From positions 1 through 64,000 of the forward strand of contig NZ_JAIQDI010000002.1 of assembly GCF_020034665.1 (NCBI RefSeq): 64,000 bases of DNA, read 5' to 3'. This document shows, piece by piece, positions 44,662 to 54,165 of this stretch. This DNA is from Niabella beijingensis (GTDB lineage Bacteria > Bacteroidota > Bacteroidia > Chitinophagales > Chitinophagaceae). The notes beneath the pieces were generated by a model, which saw only the letters and a program-made list of their open reading frames with translations, was not told where the DNA came from and did not search any database. The first letter of the stretch is position 1, and every line of letters begins with the position of its first letter. The position numbers and the translations under genes are program-made.

Positions 44662-44991
44662 TCAGATCTGAAAAATCAATTGTGCCGGGATCCACTTTTC
44701 ACCAGGTTTTGCAGTAGGGAGTGCCTGCTGGTACTTCCACATCAGTTCTTCCCACTCCTGTACTTTGGCATTTTGCGCATCTGCCGCCTGTTTTTTTTCA
44801 AATGAGAACTCCGGTCCGGCCTCAATGATCATAAAAAGACGGCTCTCCACCCGGTAGATCTCCATATGCCGGATACCGGATGATTTTATGCTCTGCAGGA
44901 TCTCCGGCCACACTGCCCGGTGATGGGCCTCATACTCGGCGATCAGTACCGGGTCATTTTTGAGATCCAATGCCAGGCAATATCTCTTCAT
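44662..44991 (-). CDS. rhaM: L-rhamnose mutarotase family protein
   Basis: A 109-residue protein of the RhaM family, which interconverts alpha and beta anomers of L-rhamnose or related sugars. Characteristic segments: RYCLALDLKNDPVLIAEYEA, HHRAVWPEIL with the His-His pair, SIKSSGIRHMEIYRVESRLF and MWKYQQALP. An alternative start lies at 45000. No other rhamnose or fucose genes are linked. Confidence 0.88.
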   Translation of the reverse strand: MKRYCLALDLKNDPVLIAEYEAHHRAVWPEILQSIKSSGIRHMEIYRVESRLFMIIEAGPEFSFEKKQAADAQNAKVQEWEELMWKYQQALPTAKPGEKWIPAQLIFQI

Positions 44992-45113
44992 TATTTCCAT
45001 TTTTTATCCGTTTTGATCCATTCGTCAGCTAAGGGCCAAATACCAATACCAAAATTCAAAAGCTAAATTCTAAAAATCAGGATCGGGTTCCAAACTCCGG
45101 GGAGCAACTAAAT

Positions 45114-47501
45114 CTACTCCCGCATCATATCGATCAGCACAGCTGCAATTTCTTCTGCGTTCGGTTTGCTGAAATAGTCTCCATCGCTTCCATAGCCCGG
45201 CCGGTGTTCCTTTGCGGTAATGGTCCGTGGCGACACATCCAGGTGCCGGTATCCGCCCTGCTTTTCCATTACTTTATTGAACATATAGGCGGCAGCTCCT
45301 CCCGGAACATCCTCATCTATAAATACAATGCGGTTGGTCTTCTTCAGGGAGGCCAGGATACTGTGATGAATATCAAATGGCAGCAACGTCTGCACATCGA
45401 TCAGCTCACAGCTGATGCCCAGTGGAGCGACCTTACCCAGCGCATCCTGTATGATACGCAGGATGGAGCCATAGCTCACAATAGTAATATCGGTGCCTTC
45501 CCGGAGGATCTCGGGGATCCCCAGGGGCACGCGCATGGTGTCCAGGTTTTCCGGAAGCTGTTCCTTCAGCCGGTACCCATTAAGGCTTTCAATCACTAAC
45601 CCGGGATCATTGCTTTGTAATAAGGTATTGTACATACCAGCGGCCTGTACCATATTCCGGGGCACACAAACATGAATGCCTCTTAATGCGTTTATGATCA
45701 TCCCCATGGGGGACCCGGAATGCCAGATCCCTTCCAGCCGGTGGCCCCGGCTTCTGATGATCAGCGGGCAGAACTGCTGGCCTCCGGTACGGTATTGCAG
45801 GGAGGCTACATCATCGGTGAGCGGCTGCAGGCCGTAAACCAGGTAATCCAGGTACTGGATCTCAGCAATCGGGCGCAGCCCTCTTAATGCCAGTCCGATG
45901 CCCCGGCCCATAATAGCCAGCTCATGGATGCCGGTGTCGGAGATCCTGCCTGTGCCGTGTTTTTTCTGCAGGCCGGCAAATCCCTGATTTACATCGCCGA
46001 TCTGGCCCAGGTCCTCGCCAAAAGCAAGCACCTTTGGGTTATGGGCGAAAAGCTGGTCAAAATAGCGGTTCAGGATCTCATAGCCGTTCAGCAACGGCGA
46101 CTGTTCTGTTACCACGGGAGCAACAGGTGCCACCTTCAGTGCGCTTTTAGGTCCTTCATTATATAAATGCGAATTATAAATGGCCGCATTTTCTTTTTGG
46201 AGCTGGTGGTAATACGCCTGCAAACGACCGGCCTTTTCCCCGCCGATCAGGATCGCATTGTATAATGTTTGTAATACATTTTTACGGAGCGGTTCCCGGT
46301 TGGTTACCAGGTCGGGGATGAGTTTTTTTAATTCCGGCCCTTTCTCCGGCAGCTCCTGTATCAGTTGGTTCAACAGATTCCTGGTGTGTTCTACCTGCTC
46401 CTTGATGGGTTTGAGGTAGGCTTTCCAGGCATGATCCCTGCCTTCCCTTACGTTTTTTCGGGCGTCTGTTTCTATTTTTTCGAGGGTGGCTTCATCCGCC
46501 AGTCCGTTCTTGAGCACCCATTCCTTCATTTTTTTTAGGCAATCCCGTTCCCGTTCCCATTCCAGGCGTTCGGTGGATTTGTACCGCTCGTGACTGCCGG
46601 AAGTGCTGTGACCCTGTGGCTGGGTCAGTTCATCTACATGAAAAAGGACGGGAGTATGCGTTTCCCGCGCCAGGCTGACGCCTTCTTCAAACGCTTCGAT
46701 CATTCCCATATAGTCCCATCCCTTCACCTTTGAAATATAAAATCCGTTCGTACCTTCTTCTTTCTCAAAACCTTTCAATGCAGCGGAGATCGACCCTTTG
46801 GTTGTTTGCATTTCTCTCGGAACGGAAATGCCATAACCATCATCCCATACAAAGATCACCAGGGGTACCTGCGCCACGCCGGCGGCATTTACCGTTTCCC
46901 AGAAATGGCCTTCGCTGGTGGACGCGTCACCGATGGTACAGAAGCATACCTCGTTCCCGTTGTTCGACAGGTTTTTGAATTGCTGCAGTTCCTCCACTTC
47001 CCGGAAGCTTTTGGAGGCATAGGCCAGGCCAAAGGAGCGCGGCATCTGGGCCGCAGTGGGGGCCATGTCTGTGGCGGTATTTTTTATTTCCGCCAGGTTC
47101 AGCCAGTTACCCTCCTCGTCTACATTCCTGCTGGTATAATGGCTGTTCATCTGCCGCCCCAGACTGAACGGCTCATTCTGTGGGTCGGGGTCGGCATATA
47201 ACTGCGAAAAATATTGCTGTGGTGTACCTATTCCAAGGGCGAACATAAAGGTCTGATCGCGGTAATAACCGCTGCGCCAGTCGCCCGGTTTGAAAAATTT
47301 TGCCATGGCAACCTGGGCCACCTCTTTTCCGTCTCCAAAAATTCCGAACTTCGCTTTACCTGTCAGTACTTCTCTACGGCCCAGCAAGCTGGTTTCACGA
47401 CTGAGGCAGGCAATATAATAGTCGTGCAGGATGCCATCTTTGAATTTTTCAAAAGACAGCATTTCGCCCGGGGTAGTAAGGTTGGAAGTGATCTGCTCCA
47501 T
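45114..47501 (-). CDS. 2-oxoacid dehydrogenase E1, fused alpha and beta subunits
   Basis: A 795-residue thiamine-diphosphate enzyme. The alpha-like half (about 1-400) holds the TPP motif GDASTSEGHFWETVNAAG (191-208) and the following WDDGYGIS. The beta-like half (about 470-795) has LAFGEDLGQIGDVNQGF, then SDTGIHELAIMGRGIGLALR, RSRGHRLEGIWHSGSPMG and a transketolase C-terminal domain. It decarboxylates a branched-chain or related 2-oxoacid for an E2 encoded elsewhere. Fused E1 proteins are usual in Bacteroidota. A perfect -7 box lies only five bases before the ATG. Confidence 0.92.
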   Translation of the reverse strand: MEQITSNLTTPGEMLSFEKFKDGILHDYYIACLSRETSLLGRREVLTGKAKFGIFGDGKEVAQVAMAKFFKPGDWRSGYYRDQTFMFALGIGTPQQYFSQLYADPDPQNEPFSLGRQMNSHYTSRNVDEEGNWLNLAEIKNTATDMAPTAAQMPRSFGLAYASKSFREVEELQQFKNLSNNGNEVCFCTIGDASTSEGHFWETVNAAGVAQVPLVIFVWDDGYGISVPREMQTTKGSISAALKGFEKEEGTNGFYISKVKGWDYMGMIEAFEEGVSLARETHTPVLFHVDELTQPQGHSTSGSHERYKSTERLEWERERDCLKKMKEWVLKNGLADEATLEKIETDARKNVREGRDHAWKAYLKPIKEQVEHTRNLLNQLIQELPEKGPELKKLIPDLVTNREPLRKNVLQTLYNAILIGGEKAGRLQAYYHQLQKENAAIYNSHLYNEGPKSALKVAPVAPVVTEQSPLLNGYEILNRYFDQLFAHNPKVLAFGEDLGQIGDVNQGFAGLQKKHGTGRISDTGIHELAIMGRGIGLALRGLRPIAEIQYLDYLVYGLQPLTDDVASLQYRTGGQQFCPLIIRSRGHRLEGIWHSGSPMGMIINALRGIHVCVPRNMVQAAGMYNTLLQSNDPGLVIESLNGYRLKEQLPENLDTMRVPLGIPEILREGTDITIVSYGSILRIIQDALGKVAPLGISCELIDVQTLLPFDIHHSILASLKKTNRIVFIDEDVPGGAAAYMFNKVMEKQGGYRHLDVSPRTITAKEHRPGYGSDGDYFSKPNAEEIAAVLIDMMRE

Positions 47502-47506
47502 ATTGG

Positions 47507-47514
47507 CAAAAATA
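47507..47514 (-). promoter_or_regulatory. -7 box next to the E1 start codon
   Basis: Read leftward, TATTTTTG matches TAnnTTTG and ends five bases before the ATG. If used, the transcript would be almost leaderless. No -33 element seen. Confidence 0.3.
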
Positions 47515-47594
47515 GGGATATCACAATATACTCATTGCTGAATAATTTTTCAAAGAACCTTGCAACTTTTGGAAACTGTTGAACATCTATATCG

Positions 47595-47602
47595 TAATTT
47601 TG
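47595..47602 (+). promoter_or_regulatory. -7 promoter box before the DUF1573 gene
   Basis: TAATTTTG matches TAnnTTTG exactly, 37 bases before the ATG. A TTTG about 23 bases further upstream may be the -33 element. Confidence 0.45.
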
Positions 47603-47638
47603 TTGTTTTTATATCAGTTGTCATAAAATAATAAGAAT

Positions 47639-48028
47639 ATGAGGAAATTTTACCTTCTGGCCGTTTTATTTTTTCTGGGATTTGCTGTAACAACCAAAGC
47701 GCAGGATGCTGTACCAGCGGATCAGGTGATCAAAATGTCAAAAGAAAAATATGATCTGGGAAAGATCAAGTATAAGGAGGGAACTACCTTTTTTATGGAG
47801 TTCACCAATATCAGCAAAAAACCGGTGATCGTGGAGAATGTGCTGGTGGGTTGCGGCTGTACAGTGGCAGAAAAGCCCGCAGCGCCTGTAATGCCGGGGA
47901 AAGTAGGTAAAATAAAAGTAGGTTATGATGCTACGGCTCCTGCCGGTCAGCCTTTTAATAAAGATGTAACCATAAAGATCAAAGGCGCCCAGGCCAAAAC
48001 GGTATATTTTACCGGGGAGATCATCTAA
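47639..48028 (+). CDS. DUF1573 family secreted protein
   Basis: A 129-residue exported protein: signal peptide cut near TKAQ, then one DUF1573 immunoglobulin-like domain. The hallmark VGCGCTVAEKPAAPVMPGK lies about residues 68-86. DUF1573 proteins are very common in Bacteroidota with unknown function. It has its own promoter box and terminator. Confidence 0.92.
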   Translation: MRKFYLLAVLFFLGFAVTTKAQDAVPADQVIKMSKEKYDLGKIKYKEGTTFFMEFTNISKKPVIVENVLVGCGCTVAEKPAAPVMPGKVGKIKVGYDATAPAGQPFNKDVTIKIKGAQAKTVYFTGEII

Positions 48029-48067
48029 GAGTTTAGTTTTTTTAGTTTTATTGAACAGTTTCAACTT

Positions 48068-48094
48068 ATTCCATCTGTAAAGATGGAATTTTTT
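48068..48094 (+). terminator. Terminator of the DUF1573 gene
   Basis: Arms ATTCCATCT (48068-48076) and AGATGGAAT (48081-48089) with a GTAA loop and a T-run. It runs straight into the -7 box of the next gene. Confidence 0.88.
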
Positions 48095-48102
48095 TATTTT
48101 TG
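48095..48102 (+). promoter_or_regulatory. -7 promoter box of the aminotransferase gene
   Basis: TATTTTTG matches TAnnTTTG and starts in the T-run of the preceding terminator, 17 bases before the ATG. The -33 region would fall inside the terminator stem. Confidence 0.45.
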
Positions 48103-48119
48103 CCCTCTTATTTTTATGT

Positions 48120-49319
48120 ATGATTAGAATTTCTCAAAGAGGAGTGGAGATGCCGGCTTCGCCGATCCGCAAGCTGGTCCCGTATGCGGAGGATGCAAAG
48201 CGCAGGGGGGTAACTGTATATCATTTAAATATCGGGCAACCGGATATTGAAACGCCGCCGGCCATTATGCAGGCGGTAAGAGACGTACATATGCGGGTGC
48301 TGGAATACAGTCACAGTGCGGGAAATGAAAGTTATCGGCGCAAGCTGATGGAATATTATAAACGGATCGGGATAGCCGTTACCCACGAGGAGATCATGAT
48401 CACCACCGGGGGGAGCGAAGCGATCCTGTTCGCATTTTTTGCCTGCCTGAATCCCGGGGATGAAGTCATTATTCCCGAGCCGTTCTATGCCAATTACAAT
48501 GGTTTTGCGTGTACGGCAGGTATAAAGGTAACACCCATTCCCTCCGGGATTGATACCGGCTTTGCGCTGCCGCCGATCGGGGACTTTGAACGGGTGATCA
48601 CCGAAAAGACCAAAGCCATTCTTATCTGTAACCCCAATAATCCTACCGGTTATCTGTACAGCAGGGAGGAAGTGGAGGCGCTTGGAAGTATCTGTAAGAA
48701 ACACAGCCTGTACTTTTTTTCTGATGAAGCATACCGGGAGTTCCGGTATGAAGACGACAGCGAATACCTCAGCCCGCTTCAGTTGCCCGGACTGGAAGAG
48801 CATGTGGTGGTGATGGATACCATCAGCAAACGCTACAGTGCCTGTGGCGCACGGATCGGGGCCCTGGTCACGCATAATAAAGAAGTATACCAGACGGCAC
48901 TGAAATTCGCCCAGGCGCGGTTAAGTCCGCCCGGACTGGCCCAGGTGCTGGGTGAAGCGGCGGTGGATCTTCCGGAAAATTATTTCGACGGAACAAGAGA
49001 GGAATACCGGAAACGCAGGGATCTGCTTGTACAGCGTCTCAATGCGATGGATGGTGTGTTTTGTCCCAACCCCGGCGGGGCTTTTTATACCATTGCCCGT
49101 TTACCGGTTGATGATTGCGACCGGTTTTGCCAGTGGCTCCTGGAGTCGTTCAGCTATAAGAACCAGACATTGATGCTGGCGCCGGCCACCGGATTCTATG
49201 CCACACCCGGATTGGGCCTCAACGAGGTAAGGCTTGCCTATGTGCTGAATACGGATGCCATCAATACGGCTATGGATTGCCTGGAACAGGCCCTGAAAGA
49301 ATACCCCGGCCGGCAATAA
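48120..49319 (+). CDS. Pyridoxal-phosphate aminotransferase, class I/II
   Basis: A 399-residue fold-type I aminotransferase. PLP-site segments: TTGGSEAILF (95-104), NPNNPTGYLY (171-180), SDEAYRE (201-207), catalytic Lys237 in SKRYSACGARIG, and Arg245. This is the aspartate/aromatic aminotransferase branch; the amino acid substrate cannot be told. Monocistronic, with a promoter box in front and a strong terminator behind. Confidence 0.93.
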   Translation: MIRISQRGVEMPASPIRKLVPYAEDAKRRGVTVYHLNIGQPDIETPPAIMQAVRDVHMRVLEYSHSAGNESYRRKLMEYYKRIGIAVTHEEIMITTGGSEAILFAFFACLNPGDEVIIPEPFYANYNGFACTAGIKVTPIPSGIDTGFALPPIGDFERVITEKTKAILICNPNNPTGYLYSREEVEALGSICKKHSLYFFSDEAYREFRYEDDSEYLSPLQLPGLEEHVVVMDTISKRYSACGARIGALVTHNKEVYQTALKFAQARLSPPGLAQVLGEAAVDLPENYFDGTREEYRKRRDLLVQRLNAMDGVFCPNPGGAFYTIARLPVDDCDRFCQWLLESFSYKNQTLMLAPATGFYATPGLGLNEVRLAYVLNTDAINTAMDCLEQALKEYPGRQ

Positions 49320-49344
49320 GCTATATATTTTTAGGATCAATTTT

Positions 49345-49374
49345 AGAGAGTCTGGATTCCAGACTCTTTTTTTT
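49345..49374 (+). terminator. Terminator of the aminotransferase gene
   Basis: Arms AGAGTCTGG (49347-49355) and CCAGACTCT (49359-49367) with an ATT loop, then eight T. Confidence 0.92.
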
Positions 49375-49533
49375 AATTTTTTTGATAAAAAACAAGATAA
49401 AAGACATCAAAACGTTATATTGTAATTAAATGATATGTAATGTTTTTTAAGCTAAAACGTTGATAAATACTGATAAAGTTCTATTTTAATAAATTATAAA
49501 AAATAATATATAATATTTTGTTATTTATATTCA

Positions 49534-49563
49534 TTGAAATTTAATGTGTGATACTTATTTTTG
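49534..49563 (+). promoter_or_regulatory. Promoter of the ammonium transporter gene
   Basis: TTG (49534-49536), a 19-base spacer and TATTTTTG (49556-49563) match the Bacteroidota consensus well. The predicted leader is about 70 bases and AT-rich. Confidence 0.6.
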
Positions 49564-49638
49564 GTATGAAATTAATTTCATCACAAGATATATCTCCTCT
49601 TATTCTATTAATTATATAAAATACAAAATATATATAAT

Positions 49639-50964
49639 ATGTCAATGACTCGAAAACTAGCTATCATCCCTTTTGCCTTATTAATTCTTATTGTAATCTT
49701 AAGTCTTTTGTTTGGGCATAACCCCACGGAGATAAAACAATATGCGGAGATCAATTCCGGCGATACCGCCTGGATGCTGACCTCGGCAGCCCTGGTACTG
49801 ATCATGACACCGGGACTGGCTTTTTTTTACGGAGGTATGGTTAAAAAGAAGAATGTGATCTCCACGATGCTGCAAAGCTTTATCTGTATGGCAATCGTTT
49901 CGATCATCTGGGTGGTTTTCGGGTTTAGTCTGGCTTTTGGAGATTCTATAGGTGGTGTGATCGGGAACCCCCGCACTTTTTTCCTGATGAATAACGTGCT
50001 GGAAAGTCAGCCCTGGAAGCTGGCTCCCACTGTGCCCCTGGTGGTCTTTGCTTTTTTCCAGCTGAAGTTTGCCATCATCACACCGGCGCTGGTTACCGGG
50101 GCATTCTCTGAGCGCATCCGGTTTACCTCTTATATTTTCTTTATCTGCCTGTTTATTATTTTTATCTATTGTCCCCTGGCACATGCCACCTGGCATCCGG
50201 ATGGTATCCTGGCCAAGCTGGGCGTACTTGATTTTGCCGGAGGAACCGTAGTACATATGAGTGCCGGTCTGGCAGCGCTGGCAGGTGCCATATACCTGAA
50301 AAAACGGACGGATACCGGAGAGAACAAGCCCGCCCGGATCACCTATGTATTATTGGGTACCGGCCTGCTCTGGTTTGGCTGGTTCGGATTTAACGGCGGT
50401 TCTGCAATGGGAGCCAATGCACTGGCTGCTTCTGCGCTGGCTACTACCGCTGTGGCATCGGGCGCTGCGGCCTTTGCCTGGATCATCTTCGATGCACTGA
50501 GAGGAAAAAAGCCTTCCGCAATGGGAACCAGTATCGGCGCTGTTGTGGGACTGGTGGCCATCACTCCTGCAGCAGGTTTTGTAAGTCTTCCGCATGCACT
50601 GGTAATTGGTGTGGTGGCGGCCATTATCAGCAACCTGATGGTGGAGTGGAGAACAAAGACCGGTATCGATGATACACTGGATGTATTTCCCTGTCATGGG
50701 ATAGGTGGAATGGTTGGTATGCTGCTGACCGGTGTTTTTGCCAACCAGGCGATCAATACCGGGAATGCAACCGGCAATGGTTTGTTCTTTGGTGAAACCA
50801 AGCTGTTCACCACCCATGTGCTGGTGTTGCTGGGTGTGATCGTTTTTGTGCTGGTAATGTCCTTTATACTTTTAAAAATAACCGACCTGATCACTCCGTT
50901 ACGCGCCAGCGAGGATGAAGAACTGGAAGGCCTTGACCGGTCGCAGCACGGAGAGAGTTTATAA
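49639..50964 (+). CDS. amt: Ammonium transporter
   Basis: A 441-residue inner-membrane channel of the Amt/Rh family with eleven or twelve helices. Key residues are present: Asp198, first pore His206 (FAGGTVVHMSAG) and second pore His353 (CHGIGGMVGML), the same Asp-x7-His spacing as E. coli AmtB. It conducts ammonia or ammonium and is normally induced under nitrogen limitation. No glnK/PII gene is linked, which is unusual for this family. Confidence 0.96.
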   Translation: MSMTRKLAIIPFALLILIVILSLLFGHNPTEIKQYAEINSGDTAWMLTSAALVLIMTPGLAFFYGGMVKKKNVISTMLQSFICMAIVSIIWVVFGFSLAFGDSIGGVIGNPRTFFLMNNVLESQPWKLAPTVPLVVFAFFQLKFAIITPALVTGAFSERIRFTSYIFFICLFIIFIYCPLAHATWHPDGILAKLGVLDFAGGTVVHMSAGLAALAGAIYLKKRTDTGENKPARITYVLLGTGLLWFGWFGFNGGSAMGANALAASALATTAVASGAAAFAWIIFDALRGKKPSAMGTSIGAVVGLVAITPAAGFVSLPHALVIGVVAAIISNLMVEWRTKTGIDDTLDVFPCHGIGGMVGMLLTGVFANQAINTGNATGNGLFFGETKLFTTHVLVLLGVIVFVLVMSFILLKITDLITPLRASEDEELEGLDRSQHGESL

Positions 50965-50981
50965 ATAGTATTTAATAATAC

Positions 50982-50999
50982 TGCTGCAAGGATGCAGCA
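50982..50999 (+). repeat. Hairpin after amt
   Basis: Arms TGCTGCA (50982-50988) and TGCAGCA (50993-50999), AGGA loop. First of two hairpins in tandem, with no T-run. Confidence 0.6.
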
Positions 51000-51004
51000 A
51001 TACC

Positions 51005-51028
51005 GTAGGAGACCAACTGGTCTCCTAC
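51005..51028 (+). repeat. 11-bp hairpin between amt and the amidohydrolase gene
   Basis: Arms GTAGGAGACCA (51005-51015) and TGGTCTCCTAC (51018-51028) separated by two bases. No T-run, so either an atypical terminator or a protein site. Confidence 0.6.
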
Positions 51029-51069
51029 AACTATTTAAGCCCTGCAACATTCATCATACGGATACCGAT

Positions 51070-51077
51070 TATTTTTG
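51070..51077 (+). promoter_or_regulatory. -7 promoter box of the amidohydrolase pair
   Basis: TATTTTTG matches TAnnTTTG, 25 bases before the ATG at 51103. No clear -33 element. Confidence 0.45.
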
Positions 51078-51102
51078 CTATTTTCCTGAAAAATTATTGC
51101 GG

Positions 51103-54100
51103 ATGAAAAAATTGTTGCTGCTCCTGAATTTGCTTCCGGGGCTGATGGCGGCGTCCCAGGTCACCTTCCCGGTGAATGGCGTGGCAGATCCCCGGTCCGG
51201 AAGTTTTGCCTTTACCAATGCCACCATTGTAAAAGACCCTTCCACCACGCTTCAGAAGGCCACACTCGTTATAAAAGAGGGCAGGATCGTAAGTGTGGGT
51301 AATGGCAGTATTCCCCGTGATGCAGTAGTGGTCGATTGTAAAGGAAAATATATTTATCCCTCCCTTATCGACAGCTACAGCGATTATGGCTTGCCCGAAG
51401 TACAGCGGCAGGGCGGCTCCTTTGCCTTTTTTGGTCCGCAGCAATTCAACAGCAATACAAAAGGTCCGTATAACTGGAACCAGGCCATCCACAGTGAAGT
51501 GAATGCTGCAGATCTGTTCGGAGCCAATGATTCCAAAGCGCAACCCCTGCGGGAGCTGGGATTCGGGACGGTGCTGTCACATCAGAAAGACGGTATCGCC
51601 CGGGGCACCGGTGTCGTGGCCACGCTGTCCGGTAAAAAAGAGAACCTCGTTATTTTAAAAGAAAAAGCGGCAGCTTTTTATTCTTTTTCCAAAGGCTCCT
51701 CCACGCAAAGCTATCCTACCAGTATGATGGGGGCCGTGGCATTGCTGCGACAGAACTACCTGGATGCGCAATGGTATAAGACCCGGCCGGAAAAAGAAGG
51801 GATCAATAAAACCCTGGAGGCGTGGAATGAAGTACAGGCCCTGCCGCAGATCTTTGAAACGGCTGATAAATGGAGTGGTCTGAGGGCCGACCGCATCGGC
51901 GATGAGTTCGGCGTGCAGTACATAATTAAAGGAGGTGGAAATGAATACCAGCGGATAAAGGAGATCGCGGCCACAAAGGCCCCCTATATCCTGTCGCTGA
52001 ATTTTCCGGATGCCCAGAAGGTGGAGGATCCGGCCGATGCCCGTTTTGTGGCCTGGAGCGACCTGGCGCACTGGGAGCTGGCGCCGGTAAATCCGGCGGC
52101 TTTTGAAAAGGAAAAGATCCCCTTTGCATTGACTACAGCGGATCTGAAAGACCCCAAGACCTTCTGGCCCAACCTGCGGAAGGCCATCCTGGCGGGGCTT
52201 TCAGAGAAAACGGCCCTGGAGGCGCTGACCACCACACCGGCTGCCTTTTTAAAAATAGCAGATAAGGTAGGGCGCCTGGAGCCCGGTTATGTGGCCAATT
52301 TCCTGATCACGACCGGTAATCTTTTTGCAGAGAAGACCACCCTGCTTGAGAACTGGATCCAGGGCGAACGCTATGATGTGAATGCCAAGAACAGTACGGA
52401 GTTAAAAGGACAATATACCCTGAACATCACCGGGGAGGGCGTAACACAGTACCGGCTGGAGGTAAAAAGCAACAGCCTGGCAACCGTTACCGCACAGGGG
52501 CCTCTTACCACCAAGTTCAGTTCCGACGGCAATCTTATTGCACTCAGCTTTTCTTTGAAACCTACCACCAAAGTGATCGGTACCGGGCAGAAGGACTCGG
52601 TTTTTGAAAACAAACAGGCCGGTGCGCTGATCCGGTTGAGTGGTATGAACTACGGCACGAACTGGCAGGGCGTGGGAACAAACGAAAACGGCGCGCCCGT
52701 AAGCTGGACGGCAACGCTTGTCGGGGAAACCGCAGCCGGTAAGGATTCCTCCCGCCCGGTCTGGACAAAGCCCGAAGCACCTGTTGTATACCCCTTCAAT
52801 GCCTATGGGAATGCAGCCCTGCCGCAACAGGAAACCATACTGATCAAAAATGCCACGGTATGGACCAATGAAGCGGACGGTGTACAGGAACAAACGGATG
52901 TGCTCGTAAAGGCAGGAAAGATCGCGCAGATCGGTAAAGGGCTTTCCGCGGCCGGTGCCCGGGTGATCGATGGTACCGGAAAATACCTTACACCGGGCAT
53001 TATTGATGAGCACTCCCATATTGCGGCGTTCTCCATTAACGAGGGCGCGCAATCTGTTACTTCAGAAGTAAGGATCGGCGACAACCTCAACCCGGATGAT
53101 ATCAATATCTACCGTCAGCTGAGTGGTGGTGTTACCAGTTCGCAGATCCTGCACGGATCTGCCAATACCATTGGCGGGCAAAGTCAGCTGATCAAACTGC
53201 GCTGGGGTGCGGATGCAGAAGGGCTGAAGTTCAAAGGAGCGGATCCGTTCATCAAGTTTGCGCTTGGCGAAAATGTAAAACGCACTGCGGCCACACAGGG
53301 AAACAGCCGTTACCCGGATACGCGTATGGGCGTATATGAAGTGCTCAATGACGCCTTTCAGCGGGCGCGGGATTATGAGAAGGCGCTGAAAGCCGGGGAT
53401 AAAACCCTGCGGCGCGACCTGGAGCTGGATGCTCTGGTGGAGATCCTGGATAAAAAACGGTTCATTACCTGTCACAGCTATGTTCAGAGTGAGATACTGG
53501 GGCTCATCAGTGTGGCAGAAAAATTCGGTTTTAAGGTCAATACCTTTACCCATATCCTGGAAGGGTATAAAGTGGCCGACCGGATCAAACAGCACGGTGC
53601 CAATGTATCTACTTTCTCCGACTGGTGGGCCTACAAAAATGAAGTGCAGGATGCCATACCCTATAATGCAGCCATCATGTACCGGCTGGGACTGAATGTC
53701 TGCATCAACAGCGATGATGCGGAGATGGCCCGCAGGCTGAACCAGGAAGCAGCAAAGACCGTCAAATACGGGAACGTGCCGGAAGAAGAAGCGTTCAAAA
53801 TGGTAACGCTTAACCCTGCAAAGGCCCTGCACATCGATGACCGCACGGGAAGTATAAAAGTAGGGAAGGATGCGGACCTGGTATTGTGGAGTGCCCCGCC
53901 GCTGAGTATTTATGCACGTGCGCTGTATACACTGGTGGACGGAACGGTTTATTTCGACCAGGAAAAAGACCGGCAGCAACGGCAGCAGATCGCTGCAGAA
54001 CGGAACCGGCTCATACAGAAGATGCTGGCAGCGGTAAAAGGCGGAGCTCCTGCAGTGCCTGCAAAACCAACCGCACAGGTAGTATTGCATTGCGAAGATC

Positions 54101-54147
54101 ATGAACATGCAGACGGGGTGCTGGCCGCCGATGCATTCGATTTCTAA
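51103..54147 (+). CDS. Secreted protein with two amidohydrolase modules
   Basis: A 1014-residue exported protein (signal peptide cut near MAASQ). The first module (about 25-450) has the fold pattern but lacks the HxH metal motif: the usual P-G-x-I-D-x-H-x-H site reads PSLIDSYSDYG, so it is probably inactive. A beta domain links to a second module (about 590-990) with the metal residues in place: TPGIIDEHSHI, CHSYVQSE, TFTHILEG and INSDDAEM. The family includes imidazolonepropionase-like and dipeptidase-like enzymes; substrate unknown. It lies 18 bases before a related gene. Confidence 0.88.
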   Translation: MKKLLLLLNLLPGLMAASQVTFPVNGVADPRSGSFAFTNATIVKDPSTTLQKATLVIKEGRIVSVGNGSIPRDAVVVDCKGKYIYPSLIDSYSDYGLPEVQRQGGSFAFFGPQQFNSNTKGPYNWNQAIHSEVNAADLFGANDSKAQPLRELGFGTVLSHQKDGIARGTGVVATLSGKKENLVILKEKAAAFYSFSKGSSTQSYPTSMMGAVALLRQNYLDAQWYKTRPEKEGINKTLEAWNEVQALPQIFETADKWSGLRADRIGDEFGVQYIIKGGGNEYQRIKEIAATKAPYILSLNFPDAQKVEDPADARFVAWSDLAHWELAPVNPAAFEKEKIPFALTTADLKDPKTFWPNLRKAILAGLSEKTALEALTTTPAAFLKIADKVGRLEPGYVANFLITTGNLFAEKTTLLENWIQGERYDVNAKNSTELKGQYTLNITGEGVTQYRLEVKSNSLATVTAQGPLTTKFSSDGNLIALSFSLKPTTKVIGTGQKDSVFENKQAGALIRLSGMNYGTNWQGVGTNENGAPVSWTATLVGETAAGKDSSRPVWTKPEAPVVYPFNAYGNAALPQQETILIKNATVWTNEADGVQEQTDVLVKAGKIAQIGKGLSAAGARVIDGTGKYLTPGIIDEHSHIAAFSINEGAQSVTSEVRIGDNLNPDDINIYRQLSGGVTSSQILHGSANTIGGQSQLIKLRWGADAEGLKFKGADPFIKFALGENVKRTAATQGNSRYPDTRMGVYEVLNDAFQRARDYEKALKAGDKTLRRDLELDALVEILDKKRFITCHSYVQSEILGLISVAEKFGFKVNTFTHILEGYKVADRIKQHGANVSTFSDWWAYKNEVQDAIPYNAAIMYRLGLNVCINSDDAEMARRLNQEAAKTVKYGNVPEEEAFKMVTLNPAKALHIDDRTGSIKVGKDADLVLWSAPPLSIYARALYTLVDGTVYFDQEKDRQQRQQIAAERNRLIQKMLAAVKGGAPAVPAKPTAQVVLHCEDHEHADGVLAADAFDF

Positions 54148-54165
54148 TCCTTAAATCAACATTCA

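Larger units (their letters stand above)
49320..49638. other. AT-rich gap with terminator and amt promoter
   Basis: 319 bases. The left end holds the aminotransferase terminator and the right part the amt promoter, listed separately. The middle is extremely AT-rich with no gene seen. Confidence 0.7.

Noticed and set aside
53062..54108. 348-codon minus-strand frame opposite the first amidohydrolase
   Set aside because: Antisense shadow; the + strand protein has clear amidohydrolase motifs throughout.
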